A stretch of 64,000 bases of DNA from Collinsella sp. An268 (GTDB taxonomy: Bacteria > Actinomycetota > Coriobacteriia > Coriobacteriales > Coriobacteriaceae), in the NCBI RefSeq assembly GCF_002159765.1, contig NZ_NFJH01000003.1, positions 179,774 through 243,773 on the forward strand, given 5' to 3'. The translations under genes were made by a program, and so were the position numbers. Shown here piece by piece: positions 7,524 through 16,231 of the stretch (position 1 is its first letter; each line of letters starts with the position of its first letter). The notes beneath the pieces are model-generated. The model searched no databases, was not told the origin of the DNA, and saw nothing but the letters and a program-made list of their open reading frames with translations.

Positions 7524-10500
7524 CTATGCAGCCAAATCACGCGAGTAGAAGTATCCATAGATCTGCTTGATGCACCCGTCTAGAACATCATCGGGGTAGC
7601 TCGACTCCGGCAGCTTGTATGCTTCGTTCCGCACGATGGTCCACACCTGGCTGCGTGTCTCCTCCTTCTCGGTCCAATGCACCATCTGGCCCAAGCGCTC
7701 TTCGATGGCTGACACCATTTCGATGCACACGCTCTTGACCTTGCGAATCTCGGACGGCGAAAGTGTGTCTTTGAAGAGCATCTCGAACACCGTCATCTGC
7801 TGCTGGTTTTGGAATCCCTCGCGCACCCACTCGCGCTGTTTCTCATCTAGGTCCTGTGACAACCTCATCAGCTCGTTGAACGTCTTCTCGATGAGGGCCT
7901 TGTCCTGCTCCTTGTTGTAGCTTTCGATAATCCGCTCGTAGCGCTCGTAGAAATCGATTCGCAGCGGGTTATTCTTCAATGCCAGTTCGAGCCTCTCCTC
8001 TATGACTCCGCGAATATCGTCGATAATCAGGTGCTTCCGCTTTGCTCTGGCGAATTCTTGGCTCAAGCGCCCGAAGTCGATGCCGCTTATGTCGAAGCGG
8101 GTTCCCTCCTTCGCCTGCTCGGTGGCCTCGCTCACCTCAACGTGTTCACTTACGATGTCGCGTACCCGTCGCATAAGCTCAGTGGTGTCTGAGGCTGCAC
8201 GGCGCTGGTTTATCTGGTTATACACCGCGCGCAGTGCATCACGCCGGCATGCCAGGTCCTCGCCAACCTCCGCCCTGGTCACAAAGCGGTAGAACTTGAA
8301 AAGCATCCGACACATGATGCCGAAACGCTTCTTCACCTCATCGGTTGCGCTCACGGCGTCGGCGGCGTCCTTGATGGCGTCCAGCTTCCCAAACCCCTCC
8401 GCGGCGAGCAGCGTCTCCAGATCGAAGCCCTGCTCGCCCATGAAGGAGATGATTTGCCTCGTCAGATTCCGAATTCGCTCGATAAGCTCATCCTTATCGA
8501 CCACGACGTCATCGGGCTTGCGGCCGTCGCCCGGATCGCGCGTGTAGTCTGCCAGGGCCTGGCGCAGTGCCTTTACAATGCCAACGTAGTCTACGATAAG
8601 GCCGTTGCTCTTGCCCTTGGCGACGCGATTGGCACGCGCGATAGCCTGCATGAGGCCGTGTGCCTTCATGGGCTTGTCGAAGTACATTACCGAAAGAGGT
8701 TTGACGTCGAAGCCCGTGAGCCACATGGCGCATACGAACACGATTCGGAAAGGATTGTCGGCGTCCTTGAACTCGTCATCGAGGTTGCGCTCCTCCATCT
8801 TGCGTCGATGGGGTTCGATATCGAGGCCCCATGCACGGAAGCGGGCAATCTCATTCTGTTCCTGGCTCACCACCACGGCCATCTCGGTGGACTCCATCCA
8901 GGAAACCTTGCGGCGCTGCTCAAGCGCCTCCTGCTGGCCCATGCCCTTGAGCTTCGCCTTCTCAACAGCGATGGCGCGCGCCCACTCCTCCTGTACGTAG
9001 TCGTACATCATCACACAGGCAACTTTGTTCACACAGATGAACATGGCCTTTCCGCTTTCCCAAATGCCGGTGTAGTGCGCCACGAAGTCGCGGGCTATTG
9101 CACGCATACGCGGCTCGGACATCATGATGTGGACTCCGTTGGAGAGTTGACTCTTCACCTTATCCGTCTGGTCGGGATCGAGGTCTGCATCTTCGACGGC
9201 CTGCAGCAGCTCATCGTTGATCTGAGGGTTCTCTATCGCGAGTCGATCGGAGCGGTTCTCGTAGAACAGCGGCACCGTGGCACCGTCTTCAACGGCGCGA
9301 CCGAAGTCGTATACCGACACGTACCCGCCGAATGTGCGGGCGGTCAACTGGTCGTCGGACAGAAGCGGCGTTCCGGTGAACCCCATCTTTGAGGCTGTCG
9401 GCAGCAATCGAGCCATGTTTTCGGCGAAGATGCCGTTGTTCGAGCGATGCGCTTCGTCGGAGAACACCACGATGTCGTGATCGGGTAGGATGGGCTCGGC
9501 ATCCGCCTGGTTGAACTTCTGAATGAGCGAGAAGATGTAGGTCGGGTTGCCTTTGAGTTTCCTCATCAAATCGGCACCGCTGGTCGCGCGGCAGCGCGCC
9601 GCAGGCACGCCGGAAAGACATCCGCAGCTCTCGAACGTCTCGCTGATCTGCTTGTTCAGCTCGTCGCGATCAGTCAGCACCAGGAAGGTTGGCGAGCCAG
9701 GCTGCGTGCGCCTGATCTTCTCGGCAAGAAAGAGCATGGAATAGCTCTTGCCCGAGCCCTGCGTGTGCCAGAACACGCCCAGCTTGCCATCGTTGAACTT
9801 TCGGTTCTTGTAAGCGTCGAGCGCCTCGTTGACACCTAGGTACTGGTGGTTGCGCGCCATGATCTTGGCCGCCGGGGTATCGAAGTGGTCGAACAAGATG
9901 AAGTTCTGGAACAGGTCCATGAGCGTCTCGCGGTTGCACACGCCGCGGAGCAGGGTCTCCAGGCTCACGCTTCCGGCGTCTTCCTCATGTAGGCGCTTCC
10001 ATTCGTTGAAGAACTCGTAGGGGCTGCCCAGCGTCCCCACGCGTGATTCAAGGCCGTTCGAGAGGATGACGAATGCGTTGAAATGAAAGATCTGGGGGAT
10101 GGTGTCTTGGTAATCGGTGTAGTTGTCGTTGTAGGCGTTGCGCACGTCCTTGTCATGGCGCTTGAACTCCATGAACACCAAGGGAACGCCGTTCACGAAC
10201 CCCACCAGGTCGCAGCGGCGCCGATGCAAGGGGCCGTGCACCCACAGCTCCTCGGCGGCAACAAAACGGTTCATCTTGGGATGGCCGAAGTCGAATACTT
10301 GCGCGAGCTCGGTATAGGGCACCCCGTCCTCTCCGACCTTCCTCACGGGGATGCCATCGCGCAGCATCTTGTACTTGGCCTCGTTGGCCTGCAGCAGGGA
10401 ATCGCCCACGAACGTCTGAGAGAGTGTCTTAATTGCCTCGGCGACATCCGTTTCATCCATCCATTCGTTGAGCTCTATGAGCGCATCTTTGAGGTCACGT

Positions 10501-10658
10501 TTCAACAACACATCGCTGTAGCTTTCGCGTCCAAGCGTGCCGTATCGGCCAAGCTCTTCTTCGTCGTGGCAGTAATGGACGTCCCAGCCGAGGCGCGCGA
10601 GCAGCTCGCCGGCAGGCTTCTGCACGGCCTCCTCTTCGGAATAACGGTTCTTGGCCAC
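7524..10658 (-). CDS. hsdR: type I restriction enzyme R subunit
   Basis: 1044-aa motor and nuclease subunit of the HsdR2M2S complex, which translocates DNA and cuts unmodified DNA. The N-terminal nuclease has Asp150 and E164-F-K166 (D...ExK). The SF2 helicase part has Walker A TQGSGKS (299-305), DEAH (401-404), TGTPL, and a later AIARANRVAKGK block (motif VI region). The size fits the family and no frameshift is seen. The start is GTG with only a weak Shine-Dalgarno, 17 bases after the 430-aa gene, so translation may depend on coupling. It is the last gene of the leftward operon RHH-hsdM-hsdS-unknown-hsdR. Confidence 0.95.
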   Translation of the reverse strand: MAKNRYSEEEAVQKPAGELLARLGWDVHYCHDEEELGRYGTLGRESYSDVLLKRDLKDALIELNEWMDETDVAEAIKTLSQTFVGDSLLQANEAKYKMLRDGIPVRKVGEDGVPYTELAQVFDFGHPKMNRFVAAEELWVHGPLHRRRCDLVGFVNGVPLVFMEFKRHDKDVRNAYNDNYTDYQDTIPQIFHFNAFVILSNGLESRVGTLGSPYEFFNEWKRLHEEDAGSVSLETLLRGVCNRETLMDLFQNFILFDHFDTPAAKIMARNHQYLGVNEALDAYKNRKFNDGKLGVFWHTQGSGKSYSMLFLAEKIRRTQPGSPTFLVLTDRDELNKQISETFESCGCLSGVPAARCRATSGADLMRKLKGNPTYIFSLIQKFNQADAEPILPDHDIVVFSDEAHRSNNGIFAENMARLLPTASKMGFTGTPLLSDDQLTARTFGGYVSVYDFGRAVEDGATVPLFYENRSDRLAIENPQINDELLQAVEDADLDPDQTDKVKSQLSNGVHIMMSEPRMRAIARDFVAHYTGIWESGKAMFICVNKVACVMMYDYVQEEWARAIAVEKAKLKGMGQQEALEQRRKVSWMESTEMAVVVSQEQNEIARFRAWGLDIEPHRRKMEERNLDDEFKDADNPFRIVFVCAMWLTGFDVKPLSVMYFDKPMKAHGLMQAIARANRVAKGKSNGLIVDYVGIVKALRQALADYTRDPGDGRKPDDVVVDKDELIERIRNLTRQIISFMGEQGFDLETLLAAEGFGKLDAIKDAADAVSATDEVKKRFGIMCRMLFKFYRFVTRAEVGEDLACRRDALRAVYNQINQRRAASDTTELMRRVRDIVSEHVEVSEATEQAKEGTRFDISGIDFGRLSQEFARAKRKHLIIDDIRGVIEERLELALKNNPLRIDFYERYERIIESYNKEQDKALIEKTFNELMRLSQDLDEKQREWVREGFQNQQQMTVFEMLFKDTLSPSEIRKVKSVCIEMVSAIEERLGQMVHWTEKEETRSQVWTIVRNEAYKLPESSYPDDVLDGCIKQIYGYFYSRDLAA

Positions 10659-10675
10659 CTCGGTTCACCAGCTTC

Positions 10676-11968
10676 CTATCTCTGCGGACGATAGCGTTCG
10701 TCAAGCGGGATCGCCTCGTTTATCTCGCAATCATGCTCAAGAGCGATCTCGTAGAGCGCGATTCGGGAAAGCATGTACAGCTCTCCATCGGAATCGTTTT
10801 CGTAATCGAACACGACATGCTTCCCCAAGATGCCGTCCATTTCCCTGAGTTTGATTCTGCCCCAAGCGGCATCACTTTCCCCTGAGGTTCCGTCGAGATA
10901 GCCGATCTTCTCCAGGTTGTAGCTAAATCGACTCAGCTCTTCACAGAGGCAGCTGCAGTATTCAAGGTGTTCGAACAATATCCAGTCCGTATCGTCACCT
11001 TCAATGCCTGCGTGTTCCACGCCCTCCCGTGACATGTCGCGCAAGACGTTGAGTTGCAGGTCGAGGGCGAAGCGCCAGGCATTCTTGTACCTTTCGGCTG
11101 CGGCTTTGTTCGCCGGGTCCGTCGGTTCGAATGAAAGGGCCTTCTTGGCGAAGTCATAAACAAAATCGTTGTTTGGGCCAAATCGCTCGGCTTCGGCCTC
11201 CTTGAGGCGCTCAACGTAAGACAGCTCCGATTCGCCTTCGCCGCGGTCTGGCACAGGGGTATTGCGGAACTCATCAATCTTCGCTTCCTGGAAGCGTTCC
11301 AATGCGCACCCAATTTTGTTGAGAAGGCTATAGCGGTACTTGATATGGGCAAAGACCTGATCCATGTGGATACGGATATCCTCACCCCAGCTATTTGCCT
11401 CGTTGACGAATGCATGGGCATGAAGATCGCAGTTCCAGACCATTTCAAATGGGCTCCCGCTTACCCAGATCAAATAAGGACAGGTAACTATATCGGTCGT
11501 GTGGTACACGCCCTTGTATCGATTGGTCTCAACGGGATGGACGGCACAAAGCGAGCGTAGGAACTCAAAGTACTTTTTGTCGGTGCCTTTTCCATTAGTG
11601 CCGGTTTGGCTAAATGCGGCCGACCGCGCATCTTCCTGACTCAAGTCGACACCGATAATCCTTGCGAGCATGTCTATGCTGTCAAGCACAACGGAGGCGT
11701 TGCTGATAAAGTTGATGAAATCGAACGCGCTGCCGTGTTCCATCCTCCCGAGCACTTGGTCGTTCAGATAGCCTGCTGTGTCGCGTATGCGATGAACGCA
11801 AACACAGATGCAATCCCAAGCGGGAACGCCCCGGTACTTCTTCTTTTCAAAAGCCTTCTCAACAAAAGATATCTGCTCGGAGATATGCTCGTGAGCGTTG
11901 AGAGAAGCGTTGAACTCCTCGATGAGATCAGGGTCAAGGTGTATCTGGAACGTCTTTTCGCAACCCAT
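10676..11968 (-). CDS. unknown protein inside the type I RM operon, possible HEPN-type RNase
   Basis: 430 aa, not recognised by family. Composition suggests a mostly helical soluble protein without signal peptide, membrane segment or P-loop. Around 134-148 it reads YFEFLRSLCAVHPVE, with R138 and H144 spaced as in the Arg-x(4-6)-His signature of HEPN ribonucleases. Other notable stretches are TCPYLIWVSGSPFE and CDLHAHAFVNEAN. The gene starts 2 bases after hsdS and ends 17 bases before hsdR. That is the slot taken by the anticodon nuclease gene prrC in the E. coli prr locus (hsdM-hsdS-prrC-hsdR). Unlike PrrC it has no ABC-type NTPase domain. GC is clearly lower than the window average. A role as RM-linked abortive toxin or RM accessory subunit is an inference; the short motif could be chance. 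Confidence 0.55.
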   Translation of the reverse strand: MGCEKTFQIHLDPDLIEEFNASLNAHEHISEQISFVEKAFEKKKYRGVPAWDCICVCVHRIRDTAGYLNDQVLGRMEHGSAFDFINFISNASVVLDSIDMLARIIGVDLSQEDARSAAFSQTGTNGKGTDKKYFEFLRSLCAVHPVETNRYKGVYHTTDIVTCPYLIWVSGSPFEMVWNCDLHAHAFVNEANSWGEDIRIHMDQVFAHIKYRYSLLNKIGCALERFQEAKIDEFRNTPVPDRGEGESELSYVERLKEAEAERFGPNNDFVYDFAKKALSFEPTDPANKAAAERYKNAWRFALDLQLNVLRDMSREGVEHAGIEGDDTDWILFEHLEYCSCLCEELSRFSYNLEKIGYLDGTSGESDAAWGRIKLREMDGILGKHVVFDYENDSDGELYMLSRIALYEIALEHDCEINEAIPLDERYRPQR

Positions 11969-11970
11969 TG

Positions 11971-13188
11971 CTACACCTCGATTTCCCCAGACATGAGCTT
12001 GGGCAGCAGACGATTACGCGCTTCGCGAGCGGCGGAGATTTGGCGCTCGGCAACTTCAATAGCGTCAAACATTGCTTGGACGTTGCTCCCATATGCAAGC
12101 TGAATCCTCCGGCTTGGAACGAGCAATTCTGCGCGGATTAAAGACTCGGGTTTCAGATGGATGATGTTTGTTCCATTAGCAAGCATTGCGATCATTTCCG
12201 CTATGCCACTGAAGCGAAGGTATGCGTACAGATAGTTCGGCTCCACAGCTTGAGGCACTATTTTGATGAGATCCATGGAAATAATGTTGCCGGCAGCATC
12301 CTTTGGAACACGAGCGACATGGCCAACCAGACGACGTTCTTTGGTCATATCCGTTACCGCCATGATGATGTCGCCGCCAGCAACTACTTGTTCCCGCCTG
12401 TACGTCCCAGAATATGGTTTCTCGGCGCCAGCGTTCCATCCACCGAAAGCTGCGACGTTGTTCAGATTAATCAGCTTAGACTCACCGGCTTTTTTAAGAT
12501 CGTCGGTGCCATAGGAACGTCCTCGAACATTATTCACCCATGAAAGCAACGAGCCTTTTCTCCATCCCTTGGGGAGACCATTGACGATGGACGTAGCTTC
12601 ATATCCGGGAAAATGCAGGTCGACAAACCAGTCCTTGTAAAGGCGCCGCGCGGCCTCTTCGAGAAGCTTTATCTGCTTGCGGTTGTTCTCGATGAGCCCG
12701 TCGTAAGCCGAAAGCACGCCCGCGATGCGGCGCTGGGTCTCGAGGTCAGGGAGGTTTACTTCTTTGCTGCGAAGCTGCCCAAGAGTCACAGTACGTTGAG
12801 CAGAGCCAATGGCCACAGCATCAGCCCAATGGTAGAAACTCGAATCCTTTAGAAGATAGTAGAGGTATGTCGAGTCAAGCTTTTCGCTTGGCCTCAAAAT
12901 GGCGATGTGCCTTTGGAAGACAAATCTCTTATCGTCCTTCAGCAACGATGGAATGCCGAAGCTACCCACAACAGAGTACAGCACATCACCACGCTTTGGC
13001 TTACGCTCGCCTTTGAGAGATTTGTAGTATTCCTCAGGGACAAACGCTGTGTCTGAGAAATCGATAAACCCATCGTTTGCGTCTATATTTGAAATTGTAA
13101 TGAAAGGAATGCCAGATCCCGACTTAGGGGGAGCATTGTGGTCGCCGTCGTATATCGAGGCACACACATCTCCAAGCTTCGTCCTCAT
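11971..13188 (-). CDS. hsdS: type I restriction-modification specificity subunit
   Basis: 405 aa with two target-recognition domains joined by a helical spacer. TRD1 spans about 1-150 (PFITISNIDA, KRGDVLYSVVGS). The central conserved helix is around LIENNRKQIKLLEEAARRLY. TRD2 follows (KGWRKGSLLSWV to LRAELLVPS), and a second spacer helix ends the protein. It determines the DNA sequence that HsdM methylates and HsdR defends. The start overlaps the hsdM stop by 4 bases, the usual coupling. GC is low relative to the flanks, consistent with exchange of TRDs by transfer. Confidence 0.93.
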   Translation of the reverse strand: MRTKLGDVCASIYDGDHNAPPKSGSGIPFITISNIDANDGFIDFSDTAFVPEEYYKSLKGERKPKRGDVLYSVVGSFGIPSLLKDDKRFVFQRHIAILRPSEKLDSTYLYYLLKDSSFYHWADAVAIGSAQRTVTLGQLRSKEVNLPDLETQRRIAGVLSAYDGLIENNRKQIKLLEEAARRLYKDWFVDLHFPGYEATSIVNGLPKGWRKGSLLSWVNNVRGRSYGTDDLKKAGESKLINLNNVAAFGGWNAGAEKPYSGTYRREQVVAGGDIIMAVTDMTKERRLVGHVARVPKDAAGNIISMDLIKIVPQAVEPNYLYAYLRFSGIAEMIAMLANGTNIIHLKPESLIRAELLVPSRRIQLAYGSNVQAMFDAIEVAERQISAAREARNRLLPKLMSGEIEV

Positions 13189-15038
13189 AGCCCCAGCTCC
13201 CAGAAGTTACGGGTGATGGTTGCCATGAGGTCATTGCTTTCCGCTTGCAGCCGGGCGAGCTCCTGCTGAATCTCTCCCATACGCTCGTGGAAGTCCACGC
13301 CGTCGTCCTCCACGGGCGGCACTCCCACGTAGGCGCCGGGCGTGAGGCTCCAAGAGCTCTTGTCAGCGGGTTGCTCGCCCTGAATATCCTTTTTGCTGGC
13401 AACCTTGCATAGGCCCGGCACGTCGGCATACTCGCCCTCACCGAACTTCTCGGTAAGCCACACGGCTTCGCCAACCTCGGTGGCGGCGGCTTCAAGCTCG
13501 GCGGTCTTCGCGGCAAGCTCCTCGCGGCGCTTCTTCTGCTGGCGTTTCGGCAGAGCCTCCACCTCGGTCTTTGCAGCAGCCTTCTGCTCCTCGATGGCAG
13601 CGAGCATCGCCTGGTGCGTAGGTGCGAAATCATCCGCTGTGGCAACGCTCATCAGCAGCTCGGCTGCCTCGCCGCTGAACAGCCCCGAAAGCTCGCCGCA
13701 TCTTGCGCGATACGCGCTCATAAGCTCCCGGTACTTCTGCGTCTCACCGCGGTAGAGCCACACGATAGCAGAGAGGTTCTTGAGCTGCCAGGGCGTCCAC
13801 TCGTTCAGGGTGGTGGAAACAGCGGTGTGGTAGCGCTGCGCATCTATGAATAGCACCTTGTCGCGGATGGCCTGCGGCTTGTCCTTGTCCAGGAACCACA
13901 GTGTACAGGGCAGGCTCTTGGTGTAGAAGAAGTTGTTGCCTACGTAGAGCATCACGTCGACCGCACCCGCCTTGACCAGCGCCCGACGCTGTGCGCGCTC
14001 GGCATTGGAGTCGGTGGCGGAGGATGCCATGACGAAACCCGCGCGGCCATGATCGTTCAGGTACGAATAGAAGTAGTTGATCCACAGATAATTGGCACCG
14101 CTCGTGGACACCTCGTGCTTCTTGTTCTCTTTCGGCACTCCCAGGGGCAGACGCCCGGCGTCCACAGCAGCCGCCCATTTGACCTTGTCCACATTGAAAG
14201 GCGGGTTGGCGGCAACGTAGTCACATTTGCCTTCGAGGGCATGCGCGTCGTGGTAGAAGGTGTTTGCCTCATCACCGCTCTTGATGGCGCCTTGCATGCC
14301 GTGCACCGCCATGTTCATCAGACACAGCTTGGCATTGTAGTCAACCTTCTCCTGCCCATAGAACATCATGGACTGCGCGGGATGGCCGCCGTGTTCGCGC
14401 ACGTAATCGCTGGCAGACACGAACATGCCGCCCGAGCCGCACGCAGGGTCCAGCATGATGCCGCGCTCGGGCTCGATCACGTTCGTAATCATGCGCACGA
14501 GCGATTTCGGGGTGAAGAACACGCCGTCATCACTTGCCACGGCGGGTGCGAACTTCCCCAGGAAGTACTCGTAGATGCGCCCGATGATGTCATCGCCTTC
14601 CTCATCGAGGGCAGGGTTGTTAAAGATGCGGATGACGCTCACCAATAAATCGTTGCCCAGTTCGGTGTAGGTATTAGGCAATACGCCGACAAGACTGGGG
14701 TTGAGCTTGGCGATGGCGTCCATGGCTGCGTTGACGGCCCGTCCCGTATCCGCTTGCGCGGGCAAATTGAGCAGGTAGTCGTAGCGAGCCTCCTCGGGAA
14801 TGAACATGGCACCCTTAGCCGTGTAGTCTTGCGGCGCCTTGGGCGGCTTCCGGCCTTCGATACGGGCGCGCTCTTCGTCTATCTGCGCATCGGCGCGCCT
14901 GAAGCGACCCCACGCGTAGCGCAGGAATATGAGCCCCAGTACCGGCATGCAGTATTGCTGGCTGGTGAGTTTTGAATTGGCACGAAGCTCGTCCGCCGCC
15001 TCCCACAGCTCATCTTCAATCTTCCTTATGTCGGCCAT
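13185..15038 (-). CDS. hsdM: type I restriction-modification DNA methyltransferase subunit
   Basis: 617 aa N6-adenine methyltransferase. The HsdM N-terminal helical domain (IEDELWEAADELR, QQYCMPVLGLIFLRYAW) is followed by the SAM motif DPACGSGGMF (197-206) and the catalytic NPPF (278-281). After about residue 480 a Lys/Glu-rich helical stretch leads to the C terminus that contacts HsdS. ATG 15038 with AGAAAGGGA upstream is chosen; the longer start at 15059 would read through the end of the RHH gene. One base separates the RHH stop from this start, so the two are translationally linked. Confidence 0.95.
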   Translation of the reverse strand: MADIRKIEDELWEAADELRANSKLTSQQYCMPVLGLIFLRYAWGRFRRADAQIDEERARIEGRKPPKAPQDYTAKGAMFIPEEARYDYLLNLPAQADTGRAVNAAMDAIAKLNPSLVGVLPNTYTELGNDLLVSVIRIFNNPALDEEGDDIIGRIYEYFLGKFAPAVASDDGVFFTPKSLVRMITNVIEPERGIMLDPACGSGGMFVSASDYVREHGGHPAQSMMFYGQEKVDYNAKLCLMNMAVHGMQGAIKSGDEANTFYHDAHALEGKCDYVAANPPFNVDKVKWAAAVDAGRLPLGVPKENKKHEVSTSGANYLWINYFYSYLNDHGRAGFVMASSATDSNAERAQRRALVKAGAVDVMLYVGNNFFYTKSLPCTLWFLDKDKPQAIRDKVLFIDAQRYHTAVSTTLNEWTPWQLKNLSAIVWLYRGETQKYRELMSAYRARCGELSGLFSGEAAELLMSVATADDFAPTHQAMLAAIEEQKAAAKTEVEALPKRQQKKRREELAAKTAELEAAATEVGEAVWLTEKFGEGEYADVPGLCKVASKKDIQGEQPADKSSWSLTPGAYVGVPPVEDDGVDFHERMGEIQQELARLQAESNDLMATITRNFWELGL

Positions 15039-15039
15039 G

Positions 15040-15246
15040 CTATTTATCCCTTTCTGCAAGGTGCTCGATGAGGCTCAGCTTGACCAGCGAGGTAAAGCTC
15101 ATCCCCGAAAGTTCGGCGGCCTGCTTGGCCATATCACGCATGTTCTTGGGTATGCGAATCGTCACAGCAATGTTTTCGCCCTCGACCAGATGGGCTTTGA
15201 GCTCGCTTTTTGTGACGTTGCCGTCGATGAGGTCTGCATAGTCCAC
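15040..15246 (-). CDS. small ribbon-helix-helix protein leading the RM operon
   Basis: 68 aa. Residues 25-66 (IAVTIRIPKNMRDMAKQAAE, then LSGMSFTSLVKLSLIEHL) fit a CopG/Arc-like ribbon-helix-helix DNA-binding fold with a short acidic leader. It sits directly in front of hsdM and behind a TTGCATATTGCAA palindrome, so it probably controls the operon like a C protein, although C proteins of RM systems are normally helix-turn-helix. It could instead be a stray antitoxin; no toxin partner adjoins it. Start ATG 15246 has GGGAG about ten bases upstream. Confidence 0.7.
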   Translation of the reverse strand: MDYADLIDGNVTKSELKAHLVEGENIAVTIRIPKNMRDMAKQAAELSGMSFTSLVKLSLIEHLAERDK

Positions 15247-15259
15247 GGCGTCTCCCAGC

Positions 15260-15272
15260 TTGCATATTGCAA
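15260..15272 (-). promoter_or_regulatory. palindromic operator TTGCATATTGCAA before the RHH-hsdMS operon
   Basis: A perfect palindrome (5-bp arms, 3-bp centre) lies 14 bases upstream of the RHH start codon, in the only AT-rich part of the leader. It is the natural target for the RHH protein. The rest of 15247-15547 holds the palindrome ATGTATACAT (15433-15442) and no gene I can support. Confidence 0.45.
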
Positions 15273-15508
15273 TACATTCTGGATTTCATTTTATCAGATG
15301 GGATAACTGCCAAAATCATGCTGCTTTCCCCAAGTTCCGAGTCTGCGAAGTCCATTGGGCAATACCTCCGTAGGACCCTCCGCAACTCCTCCCGTCTCCG
15401 AAGATAACTCCCCCCGCTCTCGCTGGTGGAAAATGTATACATGTTTTTCATCGCTTTGGTCGGGCAGCCAATCTCGCGCCCCGCGTCTTAACTGAGTTGT
15501 GTATTAAA

Positions 15509-15535
15509 ATCATTGATAATAATGAAATCAATGAT
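15509..15535 (+). promoter_or_regulatory. toxin-antitoxin operator, inverted repeat ATCATTGAT/ATCAATGAT
   Basis: Perfect 9-bp arms at 15509-15517 and 15527-15535, 9-nt spacer, ending three bases before the GGAGG of the antitoxin gene. The sequence is AT-rich and overlaps the likely promoter. This is the expected architecture for autorepression by an AbrB-like antitoxin. Confidence 0.6.
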
Positions 15536-15547
15536 TCGGAGGCGTTC

Positions 15548-15829
15548 ATGGTAACTATGATGAGCACCAAGCTCACAAAGGGCGGACAAACTACCGTGCC
15601 CAAAGAGGTGAGGACCGCGCTCGGTATCGCAGACGGCGCTCGGGTGTACTGGTCGTTCGACGGACGACGCGCCTGGGTGTCCGCTGCGCCTGCCAACCCG
15701 CTCGAGATAACGAGTGAGGAGGACTTCCACGCCCGGCTCGCCGAGGCAGAGGCCGATGTCGCCGCAAGCCGTGTGAGGAACGCCGGAGCAGTGTCTGCCG
15801 AGCTGAGAGCGAGGTACGGCATTGCCTAG
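15548..15829 (+). CDS. AbrB/PrlF-type antitoxin
   Basis: 93 aa. The N-terminal swapped-hairpin DNA-binding domain reads STKLTKGGQTTVPKEVRTAL, typical of SpoVT/AbrB-like antitoxins of the PrlF type. The C-terminal part (EEDFHARLAEAEADV) is helical and should bind the toxin. GGAGG five bases before ATG 15548 decides the start. It overlaps the toxin gene by 8 bases. It should repress its own promoter through the 9-bp inverted repeat just upstream. Confidence 0.82.
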   Translation: MVTMMSTKLTKGGQTTVPKEVRTALGIADGARVYWSFDGRRAWVSAAPANPLEITSEEDFHARLAEAEADVAASRVRNAGAVSAELRARYGIA

Positions 15830-16139
15830 ATTCACCGTCGAGACGTCAAGGTCGTTCGATGACGACCTCGACGCCGCCGTCTCATGGAGGCTCACCAACG
15901 TGGGATCGTCAAGCGCTGCGCGGCTACTCGATGCCTACGACGCGTTCGTTGCCGCCGTCGGTGAGTTTCCGCTGATGGCTGGAAGCGTGGAGGGCACATC
16001 CTACCGATGGAGGGCGCTAGAGGGCTACATCGCCGTTTACGCCGTCGAAGAGACGGCACGCGCCGTCACCCTTATGCGTCTCTTCCATATGTCGGCCAAC
16101 TGGCGTGCACGCCTGCTCGCCAGTAATGTCGATGAGTAA
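15822..16139 (+). CDS. RelE/ParE-family toxin
   Basis: 105 aa small basic protein: FTVETSRSFDDDLDAAVSW, RLLDAYDAFVAAVGEFP, then YRWRALEGYIAVYAV and MRLFHMSANW. The order of helix pair and beta strands with a terminal strand of the type 'V-x-RLFH' is that of RelE/ParE superfamily toxins (mRNA interferase or gyrase poison). The overlap with the AbrB-type antitoxin gene supports a type II toxin-antitoxin pair that would stabilise the island. Which target it attacks cannot be read from the sequence. Confidence 0.8.
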   Translation: MPRFTVETSRSFDDDLDAAVSWRLTNVGSSSAARLLDAYDAFVAAVGEFPLMAGSVEGTSYRWRALEGYIAVYAVEETARAVTLMRLFHMSANWRARLLASNVDE

Positions 16140-16188
16140 CGTTGCCTCAAAACCAGGAGCGCCCGTACAACACCTATCAAGCACCCAA

Positions 16189-16218
16189 ACAAAAAACCCG
16201 GAGGCTGTTAGACCTCCG
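16189..16218 (-). terminator. terminator of the tRNA-fMet gene
   Basis: On the minus strand CGGAGG-tctaacag-CCTCCG is followed by GG and six T residues, 14 bases after the tRNA CCA. A decayed version of the same hairpin follows the tRNA remnant at 4769. Confidence 0.8.
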
Positions 16219-16231
16219 AGCTGCAAGTTCT

